Assembly (NCBI RefSeq): GCF_000410535.2
Contig: NC_021490.2
Location: forward strand, 468,501 to 532,500
DNA from: Treponema pallidum subsp. pallidum str. Nichols
Lineage (GTDB): Bacteria > Spirochaetota > Spirochaetia > Treponematales > Treponemataceae
Direction: 5' to 3'
Length of the DNA: 64,000 nt
Position numbers and translations under genes: made by a program. The number at the start of each line of letters is the position of its first letter. Within the stretch, counting starts at the first letter, position 1. The notes beneath the pieces are model-generated. The model was not told the origin of the DNA. It searched no databases and saw nothing but the letters and a program-made list of their open reading frames with translations. Below, piece by piece: positions 26,913 through 36,495 of this stretch.

Positions 26913-28082
26913 TTAAAACTCAAAAGACAAATCCACGGTGGTGAACTCAGAGCGTGTAAAACGGTTAAGACTTGACTCAAAGCGCACGTTTGCCTCTTTG
27001 CACGCTTCGCTCAAATACGAAATGTAGTACACGCCCAAGTTGGCGTGCTTGGCGGTATCTATAGTTTGCTGGCAGTAGTCAACAAGCGTGTCAGTGTCCG
27101 CATTTACCACTTTTGCATCCTGTAAGCAATTGCGCATTTCTTGTGGGTAATCATTCCTCCCATACACGGTAATTTTTAGCTTACGGCGGGTACCGGCAGT
27201 AGACACGCTCCTCCCCTGAAGTTTCCACGAAATAAAGAGAGACTCAGCGTTGTGTTTGAGTTCTGCAACAATACGCCTGCGGATACCTTCGTCGCAGAGC
27301 GCCTCTTGCGCGTCTTCAAGGTCTGGAAAGAGCTTTTGCACCTCTTTTTTTAAATTCGTATTCTCCTCATTGATGAGGAGCTCTACAAGGACTAATGCAA
27401 TATACTCAGCAATGCGCGCCTTATTCAAATATTGCGCAAGGCTGGTGTGAATGCTACTGAGCACAGACCCCATGTCCGGTGCGTGCTGAAACTTACTGAT
27501 GATAAACCACGTAAAGGGGCGCAGGGTATCCAAAAACTTTTCGCCGAGGAAAAGAAGCGTATTTTTCTCCTTTGGAGTACGTTCTTCGCACGCAGCGAGC
27601 GAAGCGTGAAGCAAACGAAGAATATGATGCTTAATCTGCGTGACGTGTGCTTCATGCTGTTTTAAATGATTATAGATGAAAGGAGCATTGAGATTTGCGT
27701 GTTCGTCAATGCTGCTCCCCGGGTTACTGCGATTCCACTTTTTAATTACTTCAGAGTTCAGAATCTGTCTGAACACGTAGCAATCGTATTGACGGTAGAG
27801 GATGGAATGCACGATGAGCTTTGAAAGATCAATAATTTCTTGACGTGAGGAAGCAAACTCAGGCGGTGAAACCTCAATGAGGGAAACGTATCCAGAGAGC
27901 AAAAGACCTTGCACCGTTTTAGGTGCAAAGGCATCGAGTGCGATACCATAATCCTCGACATGCTCAGCGAGTTTTAATTTCATGAGCTTCCTGTTTTGTT
28001 TTATAAAAAACTCGCTGCCCTCTTGCGTGAGTACGAGCTTGAGTGGGAGGTTCAGGATGCGTCGTTTATGTTTTGAACTCAT
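26913..28082 (-). CDS. Conserved spirochaete hypothetical protein
   Basis: 389 aa, cytoplasmic, no signal peptide or membrane helix. The N-terminus is basic ([16 protein letters not shown]) and the rest alternates helices with a C-terminal alpha/beta region ([15 protein letters not shown] near 310). No known domain is recognised. It is the first gene of a three-gene minus-strand operon with the lipoprotein and trmB. An extended -10 element is present about 42 nt upstream. Confidence 0.78.
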
Positions 28083-28123
28083 ACTTTTCTGCGCTCCCGT
28101 TGAAGTGTGTCCGCCGTCCTTTC

Positions 28124-28132
28124 ATTCTATCA
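28124..28132 (-). promoter_or_regulatory. Extended -10 promoter for hypothetical-lipoprotein-trmB operon
   Basis: On the minus strand TGATAGAAT (TG-n-TAGAAT), about 42 nt upstream of the ATG at 28082. No -35 match is obvious. Confidence 0.45.
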
Positions 28133-28187
28133 AGGAATGAGGGGTGGGGGATAAAGAGATTCTACGTAGCAGACGAACCGCACCGAT

Positions 28188-28209
28188 CCTTCCTGTGCAT
28201 GCAGGAAGG
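28188..28209 (-). terminator. Perfect 8-bp hairpin downstream of TPR gene
   Basis: CCTTCCTG and CAGGAAGG flank a 6-nt loop, about 80 nt beyond the stop of the membrane TPR gene. No T-run follows on either strand, so it may be a processing or weak termination hairpin. The 208-nt gap 28083-28290 otherwise shows only the promoter noted above. Confidence 0.35.
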
Positions 28210-28290
28210 AGTCAGGAGGGGCGGTGGGGAATCAGAAATAACCCAGAGAAAGGCTGATGTTCTGCGCAAAAGCATCCGGAGTGCTGACCG

Positions 28291-30243
28291 CTACAAAGAG
28301 GATAGGAGCTGCCGCACGTGAGGCGCCTGTGCATAATCGGGATTGCGATCCAAAAGCTGCGTTAGTACCTCTTGTGCATACTCTTTTTCGTTCACTTTGA
28401 TTGCTAGTTTCCCAGCCTCTAGGTACACGTCCCACGCGCGTGCGTCCTGAGCGAGCACGGCACGGTACGCGCGGAGTGCTTCATGCGGCTGTCCAGCCGC
28501 TACATACACGCGTGCCACTTGGCACTGTGCCTCGCGGTCTTGAGGCTGTGCGGTGGCGGCGCGGCGGTAGTGCGCTATTGCCGTCTCCCACTGCGCGCGC
28601 AGGACATACAACTTCCCTAGATTGCTGTTTACCTCAAAGTTTTGCGCATCGTGGGCAAGAGCCGCCTGCAGGTGTGTTTCCGCCTCTTGCAATGCTCCCT
28701 TGTCCAAATACAGTTTGCCCAAATTGTTGTGAGCCTTCACGTGTGCAGGGTCCCGTGCTGCAGCCAGCTGATACTGTGTTAAGGCAAGATCCACACGCCC
28801 TGTTTTTTGCGCTGCAAGCGCATACGCGTAGAGGAAGCGTGCCTGCGATCCATTCGCGTAGACGGCCTGCTGCGCGTGCTTTAACGCTTCTTCGTTCCTA
28901 TCGAGATCAAGCAGCACGGTTGCGAGGTTGTACAAAGTAAGCGCGTCCTCAGAATCCCGCTCTAGGATTTCTTGAAACAGACGCACAGCCTCTTCCTTCG
29001 CACCACTTTTTGCCAGGACACGTGCGCGTTCACGCGCGGCTGTCAGGTATAGATCATGCGCTTCCGCAGCAGCCGCGCATTCTTGCGCCTTTTGATAGTC
29101 GGCAAGCGCAGCAGACACTTCTCCTTGTGCATCGTGCACACGTCCAAGCTCTATCCACGCACGCGTGTGCGTTGGGTTCAATCGGATGACCGCCCTAAAC
29201 GCCTGCAGGGCTAGATCGTGTTTTGCACGTACCCTACAGGTGAGCCCCAGATTAAAAAATGCAGGCTCGAACTTTGGATTCGCAACCGTCGCCGCATTGA
29301 ACGCTTCCTGCGCCTCAGCAAACCTGCGCACTGCGAAAAGACGCTTACCCAACTCATAGCTGTAGCGATATTCGCGCCGGTCAAGCGCCGCGGCGCGTTC
29401 AAGCAACGTGAGAGCCGTTGTTTGGTCGTCATCAGGCTGCGCATCTGCAATGCACGCGGCAAGGTAGTGTGCAGCTGCGGAGCGTGGGTTGAGCCTCAAG
29501 GCTTCCTTCACATACACGGTTGCCGTTTCAAGTGCCCGTGTCCGCTCAAAACCGTCACGGTTATCGTGCTGTGAAAGCGCGTACATAGCTTCTCCCATAC
29601 GGGTGTATGCGTCTGCTGCGAACACCGCGTCCCCGGCAGGGAGTGCACGTATTGCTTTGTTAAACACACGCACCGCTCCTGGATAATCACGTCGTTCCGT
29701 CAGTTCTTTTCCTTCGGAAAGCAACGCGTGCACGTGGTGCTGTGGCGTGGCAGTTTCTGCAGGTGCGCGCACCTCCGGGCGCGTTGCAATCTGCACGGCC
29801 CGCTTTATCGATTTTTCAGGAGAAAAAGACGCCGTGCGAGACACTCCCCGGGGCGGGGTGAGAACACGCGCGCCCTTTTGCCGCGTGTCTTGTTCTTGCA
29901 TACGCTCTCTCGGCGTAGGCGCGTAAGGAACTGGGCGCTGGGGAGCTAACTCCTCTGAAAGGGTCTGTAGGAACTGTTCTTCATCACTATTCCCTGAGAG
30001 CTGGACGTGATGGTCCACAAGCACGCCGGGTTCCTCCCCTTGCTCTTGCAGCAGCTGGTTCGTCTCCAGCCAGGCGAGTTCTTGCTCAGAAACGCCCTCC
30101 TCCTCAAGGAGAGTCTCGCCCGCTGCACGAGGTAGGCGTGCGCGCACCACCCCCCGGGAAAAGAGACTGAACCCGGCAACTACCGCAAGAAGCAGCACCA
30201 GCCCCGCGGCGAGTGCAATGAACGTCTTGTGCACATTATTCAA
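28291..30243 (-). CDS. Membrane-anchored multi-TPR protein
   Basis: 650 aa. Starts at TTG 30243, overlapping the upstream stop and placed 8 nt after AGGAGGA, so the rare start codon is well supported. One N-terminal membrane helix (about residues 9-28) is followed by an acidic linker and about twelve consecutive TPR units from residue 165 to the end (for example AHNNLGKLYLDKGALQEAETHLQ near 500). The protein is probably a periplasmic scaffold tethered to the inner membrane. It is coupled to the repeat-containing TPR gene upstream. Confidence 0.88.
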   Translation of the reverse strand: MNNVHKTFIALAAGLVLLLAVVAGFSLFSRGVVRARLPRAAGETLLEEEGVSEQELAWLETNQLLQEQGEEPGVLVDHHVQLSGNSDEEQFLQTLSEELAPQRPVPYAPTPRERMQEQDTRQKGARVLTPPRGVSRTASFSPEKSIKRAVQIATRPEVRAPAETATPQHHVHALLSEGKELTERRDYPGAVRVFNKAIRALPAGDAVFAADAYTRMGEAMYALSQHDNRDGFERTRALETATVYVKEALRLNPRSAAAHYLAACIADAQPDDDQTTALTLLERAAALDRREYRYSYELGKRLFAVRRFAEAQEAFNAATVANPKFEPAFFNLGLTCRVRAKHDLALQAFRAVIRLNPTHTRAWIELGRVHDAQGEVSAALADYQKAQECAAAAEAHDLYLTAARERARVLAKSGAKEEAVRLFQEILERDSEDALTLYNLATVLLDLDRNEEALKHAQQAVYANGSQARFLYAYALAAQKTGRVDLALTQYQLAAARDPAHVKAHNNLGKLYLDKGALQEAETHLQAALAHDAQNFEVNSNLGKLYVLRAQWETAIAHYRRAATAQPQDREAQCQVARVYVAAGQPHEALRAYRAVLAQDARAWDVYLEAGKLAIKVNEKEYAQEVLTQLLDRNPDYAQAPHVRQLLSSL

Positions 30244-31345
30244 GGTTGTGTTCCTCCTGATAGGGGACGGTGTCCTCCGATCCAGTGGAGAGGGTACGCG
30301 CGTCCTCCGCTTGTTTCAGTCTAAGCGCGCGCTTGAGAGCTTCAAACTCCGCCTCCTTGCGCCGGGCTTCCTCCGCCTCCTTGCGCCGGGCTTCCTCCGC
30401 CTCCTTGCGCCGGGCTTCCTCCGCCTCCTTGCGCCGGGCTTCCTCCGCCTCCTTGCGCCGGGCTTCCTCCGCCTCCTTGCGCCGGGCTTCCTCCGCCTCC
30501 TTGCGCCGGGCTTCCTCCGCCTCCTTGCGCCGGGCTTCCTCCGCCTCCTTGCGCCGGGCTTCCTCCGCCTCCTTGCGCCGGGCTTCCTCCGCCTCCTTGC
30601 GCCGGGCTTCCTCCGCCTCCTTGCGCCGGGCTTCCTCCGCCTCCTTGCGCCGGGCTTCCTCCGCCTCCTTGCGCCGGGCTTCCTCCGCCTCCTTGCGCCG
30701 GGCTTCCTCCGCCTCCTTGCGCCGGGCTTCCTCCGCCTCCTTGCGCCGGGCTTCCTCCGCCTCCTTGCGCTGCAGCCACTGCTCAAGCGCCGCTATCATA
30801 CGCTGCACTTCGTAGTGTTGTGAAGCAGTCGGGTTTTGGGACACGTACTTTTTATAGTCAGCCAGTGCGTGTGCATAGGCTTGTCGCTTCATGGCAGTGT
30901 TTGCGCGATTGAGCAAGGCAGGAGGGTAATCGTGCTTGAGGGCGAGGGCCTGCTCATACGCATGTTGGGCTTCCTCGTAGCGATGTTGCACGAAGTATAC
31001 GTTCCCGAGATTGTAGGCGTATAGGTGCGCATATTCCTGACTGTGTACTGGTGGGTTTTGCAGCCACTGGATTGCCTGCGTGTAGCGTCCTGTCTGTAGG
31101 TACGCCATTCCCAAGTAGAGTGCTGCTTTCGGGTGGGCGGGTTTTTGCTGTGCTGCTTTGTGAAGTGGACCGATGGCCTGCTGTGCCTGCTGTAAGGAAA
31201 GGAGGCGCTCTCCTTCACGAAAGTGGTCAAAGGCATCCTCTGCCCGCAGGAAGGACGCAAATGCGAGCGCAAGAAAGGAGAATAAGCGAACGGATGGAAG
31301 GGAGCGTACGCGTGCGTAGGTGCACGGTGAGGATTTTTGGCACAT
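30236..31345 (-). CDS. Exported TPR protein with 24-bp repeat tail (Tp0470-like)
   Basis: 369 aa. The ATG at 31345 follows AAGGAA. The N-terminal signal peptide has a hydrophobic core [13 protein letters not shown] with likely cleavage at LRA/EDA. TPR units fill residues 38-190. The C-terminal half is a tandem octapeptide EAEEARRK, 17 full copies, forming a continuous charged helix (E and A on one side, R and K on the other), then a short unique end. This matches the variable-number repeat gene used in T. pallidum typing as I recall (Tp0470). The function is unknown; the rigid helix suggests a spacer. Confidence 0.88.
   Translation of the reverse strand: MCQKSSPCTYARVRSLPSVRLFSFLALAFASFLRAEDAFDHFREGERLLSLQQAQQAIGPLHKAAQQKPAHPKAALYLGMAYLQTGRYTQAIQWLQNPPVHSQEYAHLYAYNLGNVYFVQHRYEEAQHAYEQALALKHDYPPALLNRANTAMKRQAYAHALADYKKYVSQNPTASQHYEVQRMIAALEQWLQRKEAEEARRKEAEEARRKEAEEARRKEAEEARRKEAEEARRKEAEEARRKEAEEARRKEAEEARRKEAEEARRKEAEEARRKEAEEARRKEAEEARRKEAEEARRKEAEEARRKEAEEARRKEAEEARRKEAEEARRKEAEFEALKRALRLKQAEDARTLSTGSEDTVPYQEEHNLE
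30351..30770 (-). repeat. Tandem 24-bp repeat array (17 full copies)
   Basis: The unit gcctccttgcgccgggcttc plus ctcc begins at 30351 and recurs every 24 nt to 30758, with a final half unit to about 30770. The copies appear identical, implying recent homogenisation or slippage. Each unit encodes eight residues, so copy-number changes keep the frame. Confidence 0.97.
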
Positions 31346-31372
31346 TTGACATTCCTTCTAGGGTGCGCTACC

Positions 31373-32746
31373 ATGGGCGGCATGTCCGCGTACATGGCAC
31401 TGCTGGCAGCGGCGTTCTCGTCAAGTATCGTCTTTTTGCTCGTTTTTTTGATGAGAGGTTTTTCCATCCCGCGCAGACAACTTTTGGTGGAAAAAAGTTT
31501 TCGAGACGGCAAGTACGCGCTTGCTATCAAGCATGCCCATGCGGTTTTGGCTAAGGATCCCCATAACTGGGCAGTGCGTGTATTGCTCGGTCGTGCGCAT
31601 CTTGCGGAAGGGAAGCGCGACGTCGCGCTTATGGAGCTGCGCGCTGCCAGCAGCAGAGCTGCGTTCGGAAAGGTGGTAGATGAGGTTGAGTTTCGCAAGA
31701 CTATTGCACAGCTTTATCTCCAGTTTGACCAAATCGAGGAGGCTCTGAAGGAGTATACCCTTCTTATTCGCTTGGACCCTACGTGTGCAGATTATCACTA
31801 CCGTATTGGGCAGCTGTTTGAACGCAAGAATGTGACCGATCGGGCTGCGGCATACTATCGCCAGTGCATCGGTATGGACGCTGCGCATCCTGCAGCGCAT
31901 GCTGCGCTCGGTTCGTTGCTTCTTCGGTCTGGTCATCTTGCAGAAGCAAGGGCAGAGCTCGATACTGTGCTAGCCTTGGAACCTGCAAATGCGGAGGCTC
32001 TCTTTTGCCAGGGGCAGCTCTTGCGGAAAGAAAGGGAGTATGCGGCGGCACTTCGCTCCTTTGAGCAGGCGTCGAGGAGTCCTGTGCTGCGGCAGAAGTG
32101 TTTTACCGAGCGTGGCTGTTGCTACATGGATGCGAAGGATGTGGATCGGGCCATTGTTGAGTTTGACCGTGCGCTGCGCTGCAAGTCGCAGTCGGGTGAA
32201 AATGAGGATTTGCAGATACGTTATCTCTTAGCCTCCTGTTACGAAAAAAAGCGGGATGTGGAAAAGGCAATTGAGCAGTGGGAGGCTATCAACGCACGGT
32301 CTGCGGGTTTTAAGGATGTGACCATAAAGCTCGCGCAATATCAGGATATACGTTTGAACGACCGGATGAAGGAGTATTTGACCCTCGATGGCGATTCCTT
32401 TTTCGATCTGTGTCAGCGAATTGTGAGTAAGGCGCTTCGCTTATCCATAGACTCGGTGCAGGACGTGCGCGGGTGTTGTGAAATAGTGGCCACAGAAAGG
32501 GACGAGAAGGGTTGGAGCAACGTGCGTACGCAGCCAAAAGTCGTTGTTTTTTACCGGGAAGCGCGGGTGCTCGATGACAGCTTCCTGCGCGCTATTTTGG
32601 AGCGCATGAAGGAGCGTGGTATAGCGCGTGGGGTGGTGGTGACGTCTTCTTCGTTTTCACGCGCTGCGCTTTCGTTTGCAGAAAATCGTCCGCTCGAGCT
32701 TCTGGGAAAGAATGAGCTTGAGCGACTCCTGGATGCGTCGTCGTAG
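31373..32746 (+). CDS. Membrane TPR protein with Mrr-like C-terminal domain
   Basis: 457 aa from the ATG at 31373 (AGGGTG upstream; next ATG 31382). An N-terminal membrane helix (about residues 6-28) is followed by TPR units covering about 40-310 (YALAIKHAHAVLAKDPHNW; AALRSFEQASR and others). The last 100 residues resemble the C-terminal part of Mrr-type nuclease-fold domains: a strand RGVVVTSSSFSRAALSFAE followed by LELLGKNELERLL. The usual QxK catalytic strand is replaced by VVVFYREA, so nuclease activity is unlikely. Only 27 nt separate its start from the divergent repeat-protein gene. Confidence 0.82.
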   Translation: MGGMSAYMALLAAAFSSSIVFLLVFLMRGFSIPRRQLLVEKSFRDGKYALAIKHAHAVLAKDPHNWAVRVLLGRAHLAEGKRDVALMELRAASSRAAFGKVVDEVEFRKTIAQLYLQFDQIEEALKEYTLLIRLDPTCADYHYRIGQLFERKNVTDRAAAYYRQCIGMDAAHPAAHAALGSLLLRSGHLAEARAELDTVLALEPANAEALFCQGQLLRKEREYAAALRSFEQASRSPVLRQKCFTERGCCYMDAKDVDRAIVEFDRALRCKSQSGENEDLQIRYLLASCYEKKRDVEKAIEQWEAINARSAGFKDVTIKLAQYQDIRLNDRMKEYLTLDGDSFFDLCQRIVSKALRLSIDSVQDVRGCCEIVATERDEKGWSNVRTQPKVVVFYREARVLDDSFLRAILERMKERGIARGVVVTSSSFSRAALSFAENRPLELLGKNELERLLDASS

Positions 32747-32758
32747 GCCGGGTGCGCG

Positions 32759-34834
32759 TTAGTCTGTTTTCCGACCTGGTCCAGGTGATTCTCCCTGGGG
32801 GTCGTGCTCGTGTTCTTTATATTCTTCTCGTACAGGGGCGGTTGTTGAGCGGGTTGCCGCGTGCAGGATGGTGTGTGCTTGGGTGAGCGGTATATGAATG
32901 GCTGTCGCTATGTCCTGGGGAGTTGCGCTCTGCAGGCTGCGGAACGAACCGAAGTGAGCAAGCAGTCTGTGTGCGCGCACTTTGCCCACATGGGGGAGAC
33001 GCTCAAAGCTTAAGACTAGCTCTTTCTTTGTGCGTAGATGCCGATTCCGTGTGATTGCAAAGCGGTGTGCTTCATCTCGGATGCGTTGCAGCATATGCAG
33101 TGCAGGGTTGCGACGATCCAGAACTAGTGGTGTAGGAGAATTGGGGATAAATAGCTCTTCTGCGCGTTTTGCAAGACCTACAAGCGGGATACTAAGACCA
33201 AGAGCGTCGAGGACGTGCTGTGCAGCAGAAACGTGACCGATTCCCCCATCGACAAGGATAAGATCGGGCAGAGTGTAGCCCTCTGGTGTGTGGGTATAAC
33301 GGCGGGCAATTGCTTCGCGCATCGATGCAAAATCGTCAATACGGGTGTCGTGCGCACGTAAATTAAACAATCGGTAGTTCTTTGTGTCGGGGGCCCCATT
33401 TTTGAAGCAAATGAGACTTGCGACAGTGTACTTTCCACCCAAATGGGAAATGTCAAATCCTTCAATGAGCGTTGGAATGCGTGCAAGATGCAGTTGCTTT
33501 TGCAATTCCTTGAGTGCATCGTCAGCGCCGCGATTTTTCAGATACCGAGTAATATCTTCATGAGCGTTTAACTGCGCCATGGCTAAAATGGCGCGGTGAT
33601 GAGGAGTGTGCGCGCTCTCGTGCGGTGTGTTTTCTCGTGTGCCTTCGCTTGCAGTGCAGGCGTCGTGTGCTTTTTGAAGCGTATGCATGGTGGACGTTTC
33701 GCTGCAAGAACGTAACCCTGAATCTTGTACTGCATTGCTATTTTGCGAAGCTGCAAGGGTAGGAGCGTTTGTGGTGACAGTGGAAGAAGGGGTCTGCGGC
33801 GTAGGAAAGGTATGCAAAGGGATGAGCGTGACGGTACATTGTGTACCTGCTTTATGGCTGAGCCAGTGTTCTGCTAACCCTGCAGACGAGTGTACAAATA
33901 GATGTGGGGGTATGGTATGGTCAGAGTAGTAAGTGATGAGAAATTCTGAAAGGATTTCCTCTTCATTTTTTAATGAACGTGTGCGAAAAAGTTCTCTACC
34001 GTTTAATTTTCCTCCCCGCATGCGTAGAACGGCGAAGGTGACGATTGCTCCCGTGCTCGACCAGGCGATGTAATCGCGTGCACGTTCGTCCATGTCTTGA
34101 ACAAGACTTTTGTGTGTAATACAGCGGATTGCCTGGATATCATCGCGTATGCGCGCGGCAGCTTCGAATGCTTCTTGGCGGACTGCTCGTTTCATGCGCT
34201 TTTCTAGACGCGCTACAGTCGCGTCAATATTCCCCTCGAGCAGCAGGGTAATCTCATGTATGTCCTTTTGATATGTGCGTGGAGAGACCCATCCACAACA
34301 CGGGGCATCGCAGCGCTTCAGGTGATAGTAGAGGCAAGGATTTTTTCTCTTCCGCAAGGTGGTGCACGTACGGATTTTATAGGTGCGTAAAATGAGTTTA
34401 AGAAAAGAATCGAGGATTTGCACGTCAGGGAAGGGACCAAAGTACCGTGCACCGTCTTGACAGAATTGGCGTGTGCGAAAAATACGCGGAAATGGCTCGC
34501 AGGTTAGCTTGAGCAAAGGATAGGTTTTCCCGTCTTTGAGGCAGATATTGTAGCGCGGAGTATGTTTTTTTATGAGTGTGTTCTCAAGGAGCAGCGCCTC
34601 GTATTCGTGTTGTGTTTGTAGATATTCAAGTGCAGCGGCGCGCGACATCAGCACGCGTGTCTTTGGGTCGTGCCTGCAGCGAAAGTAAGAAGTGAGTCTT
34701 GTCCTGAGTGATTTTGCTTTACCGACATAGATGACAACGCCGTGTACGTCTTTCCACAGATATACACCGCTTGTAGACGGGGCACTGAGTGCCTGAATGC
34801 GCAACGTCTCCACGAGAGATTCAGAAGGACGCAC
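32759..34834 (-). CDS. uvrC: Excinuclease ABC subunit C
   Basis: 691 aa nuclease subunit of nucleotide excision repair. The GIY-YIG domain starts near residue 23 ([20 protein letters not shown]), with a UVR motif near 205-235. The RNase H-like second nuclease domain has [10 protein letters not shown] near 530 and the C-terminal HhH ([19 protein letters not shown]) is near 620. About 80 residues of low-complexity Thr/Ser-rich sequence interrupt the middle (350-430). The start is GTG 34834, with GGTGGGGG upstream. Confidence 0.95.
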
Positions 34835-34908
34835 GGGTCATGCCCCCACCAAGAATCGTGAAACTGTTTTTCCTGTCACGCGCAGAAGCATGCCGGCTTA
34901 TTTTGGTT

Positions 34909-35553
34909 CTAACGAACATTTATACGCACGGCAAAGAAGTGGGTGAGCAGTGCCACACCTCCCGCTCCTGCCAGCATGGAAGTGTATACCACTGTACGCG
35001 CATTGAAAAAACAAAGTGTCATGACTGTTGCAGAAAAAGCACCCATGAGGAGGAATATACACAACGCAGCGATTAACCCGAGGAGTGGCAAGCGCGTGCG
35101 CATAGAAAAAGAAACATGCGCGTGTAACTGCAGCAGGTTAGTCATGTACAGCACGAGTGTCATGACACGCGCCAGAAGGTCAGGATCATTAAGTTGTGTA
35201 TACACGTGCACAAAGAAAAACGACGTATACGCGCCGAAGAGCGCAGACACGCCCGATACGAGGGATACACGCTCAAGTGAGCGAGAAGTAAAGAGGAAAA
35301 ACGGCAGGCAAAAGAGGGGAAAAACATAATCAAAAAGAAAAAAGCGCATCCACTGCTCTTCCACAAGGGCGGAATCCGGCGGATAGTACCCGAGAAAAAA
35401 TGAACGAAGTAGGAGGAGAGGCACAGCAAGCACGGCGCCGTGCACAAACGAAATAAGTTCCTGAAGTGGGTCCCCAGCGTCCGCGAAAGAGGAAAAGAAC
35501 AAAAGAGGCAACGAAATAATGAGAAATATTTCCACTATCGATACCGTAACCAA
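34909..35553 (-). CDS. Polytopic membrane protein of unknown function
   Basis: 214 aa, very hydrophobic, with about six membrane helices (first at residues 5-22, others near 35-52, 70-90, 95-115, 150-175, 185-205). The only in-frame start at the 5' end is TTG at 35553, without a strong ribosome-binding site, so the start is uncertain; a GTG six codons later is an alternative. No family is recognised. It lies between uvrC and yebC on the same strand. Confidence 0.65.
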   Translation of the reverse strand: MVTVSIVEIFLIISLPLLFFSSFADAGDPLQELISFVHGAVLAVPLLLLRSFFLGYYPPDSALVEEQWMRFFLFDYVFPLFCLPFFLFTSRSLERVSLVSGVSALFGAYTSFFFVHVYTQLNDPDLLARVMTLVLYMTNLLQLHAHVSFSMRTRLPLLGLIAALCIFLLMGAFSATVMTLCFFNARTVVYTSMLAGAGGVALLTHFFAVRINVR

Positions 35554-35617
35554 CGGGGCACCGCATACGGCGAAAGATCACCGCGGGTATGCGTTCGCCC
35601 ATCAAAAGTGCGCCGCT

Positions 35618-36355
35618 TTACAGCACAAGCTCGCTTGGAATATCAGCGTTACTGTAGACGGCCTGAACATCCTCTTCTTCTTCGAGCCGGTCAATCATCT
35701 TCAATACCTTACGCGCAGTCTCCTCATCAAGCGCCAGGTACGTGTCGGGAACCATAGATATACCGGCAGATAGTGATTCCCACCCCTTGGCCTGAAGGGA
35801 TTCTAGGACCGTCTCAAACGTACCGGGAACCGTGGTGACGGTGAGGACACCACCGGCGTTCTGTATGTCCTCAGCACCCGCTTCGAGGGCAAGCTCCATG
35901 AGAGCCTCTTCGTCAACCTGTTCGGAATCGTACTCTATAACTCCTTTGCGATTGAACATATAGGAAACGGATCCTGCCGAACCTAAATTACCCCCATTAC
36001 GGGAAAACAAATTGCGCACGTTCGCGGCCGCGCGGTTTTTGTTATCGGTGAGCACCTCGACCAGAACGGCAACACCGCCCGGCGCATAACCTTCATAAAC
36101 GAGCTCCTCATAGCTACTGCCAGATAACTCCCCCGTACCCTTCTTAATAGCCCGCTCAATGTTATCTTTAGGCATATTAGCGGCACGTGCCTTAAGGATT
36201 GCAGTCCTCAGACGTGGATTAGCCTGTGGGTCACCGCCTGCCATGCGGGCAGCAACAGATATTTCCTTGATAAACTTAGTGAACAACTGCCCACGCTTTG
36301 CGTCCGCAGCTCCCTTAGCATGCTTGATAGTGGCCCATTTACTATGTCCAGACAT
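35618..36355 (-). CDS. YebC/TACO1-family regulator
   Basis: 245 aa. The N-terminal signature SGHSKWATIKHAKGAADAKR and the internal GGVAVLVEVLTDNKNRAAANVR are diagnostic for the YebC/PmpR family, known as DNA-binding regulators and, for the TACO1 branch, as translation factors helping with proline-rich stalls. It is full length. A promoter-like pair lies about 52 nt upstream. Confidence 0.93.
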   Translation of the reverse strand: MSGHSKWATIKHAKGAADAKRGQLFTKFIKEISVAARMAGGDPQANPRLRTAILKARAANMPKDNIERAIKKGTGELSGSSYEELVYEGYAPGGVAVLVEVLTDNKNRAAANVRNLFSRNGGNLGSAGSVSYMFNRKGVIEYDSEQVDEEALMELALEAGAEDIQNAGGVLTVTTVPGTFETVLESLQAKGWESLSAGISMVPDTYLALDEETARKVLKMIDRLEEEEDVQAVYSNADIPSELVL

Positions 36356-36407
36356 GAGATCTTTCCCCTAATGCCCGAAAATGTACGTACCGGAACGCGG
36401 GCGCCTG

Positions 36408-36436
36408 ATGCTAGCACGGTGTGCGCTTTTCTCCAA
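36408..36436 (-). promoter_or_regulatory. Putative sigma-70 promoter for yebC-family gene
   Basis: On the minus strand TTGGAG (plus 36431-36436), 17-nt spacer, TAGCAT (36408-36413) preceded by TGC. The spacing and the extended -10 make this a good candidate. Confidence 0.5.
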
Positions 36437-36459
36437 GTCCCGCTGGCGCATATTGCACG

Positions 36460-36480
36460 GCCCGCGTAATTACCGCGGGC
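36460..36480 (-). terminator. GC-rich hairpin after pgi
   Basis: A 7-bp GC stem, GCCCGCG / CGCGGGC, with a 7-nt loop begins 16 nt after the pgi stop. No U-tract follows in the pgi direction, so it is a weak or non-canonical terminator. Confidence 0.4.
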
Positions 36481-36495
36481 TTAAGAAGCACAGAC

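Noticed and set aside
28043-28321. 92-codon plus-strand ORF in the gap upstream of the hypothetical operon
   Set aside because: It overlaps the start of one minus-strand gene and the end of another, with no ribosome-binding site or recognisable product.
30351-30770. Tandem repeats as a possible CRISPR array
   Set aside because: The 24-nt units abut with no variable spacers and lie inside a coding sequence.
30218-30823. Long plus-strand ORF of about 200 codons across the repeat region, and other long ORFs in both directions
   Set aside because: The repeat unit lacks stops in several frames, so these ORFs are artefacts of the 24-bp repeat encoding EAEEARRK on the minus strand.
32759-34834. 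Low-complexity segment in the middle of uvrC as a possible insertion element
   Set aside because: It stays in frame with Ser/Thr-rich composition and shows no terminal repeats or transposase sequence.
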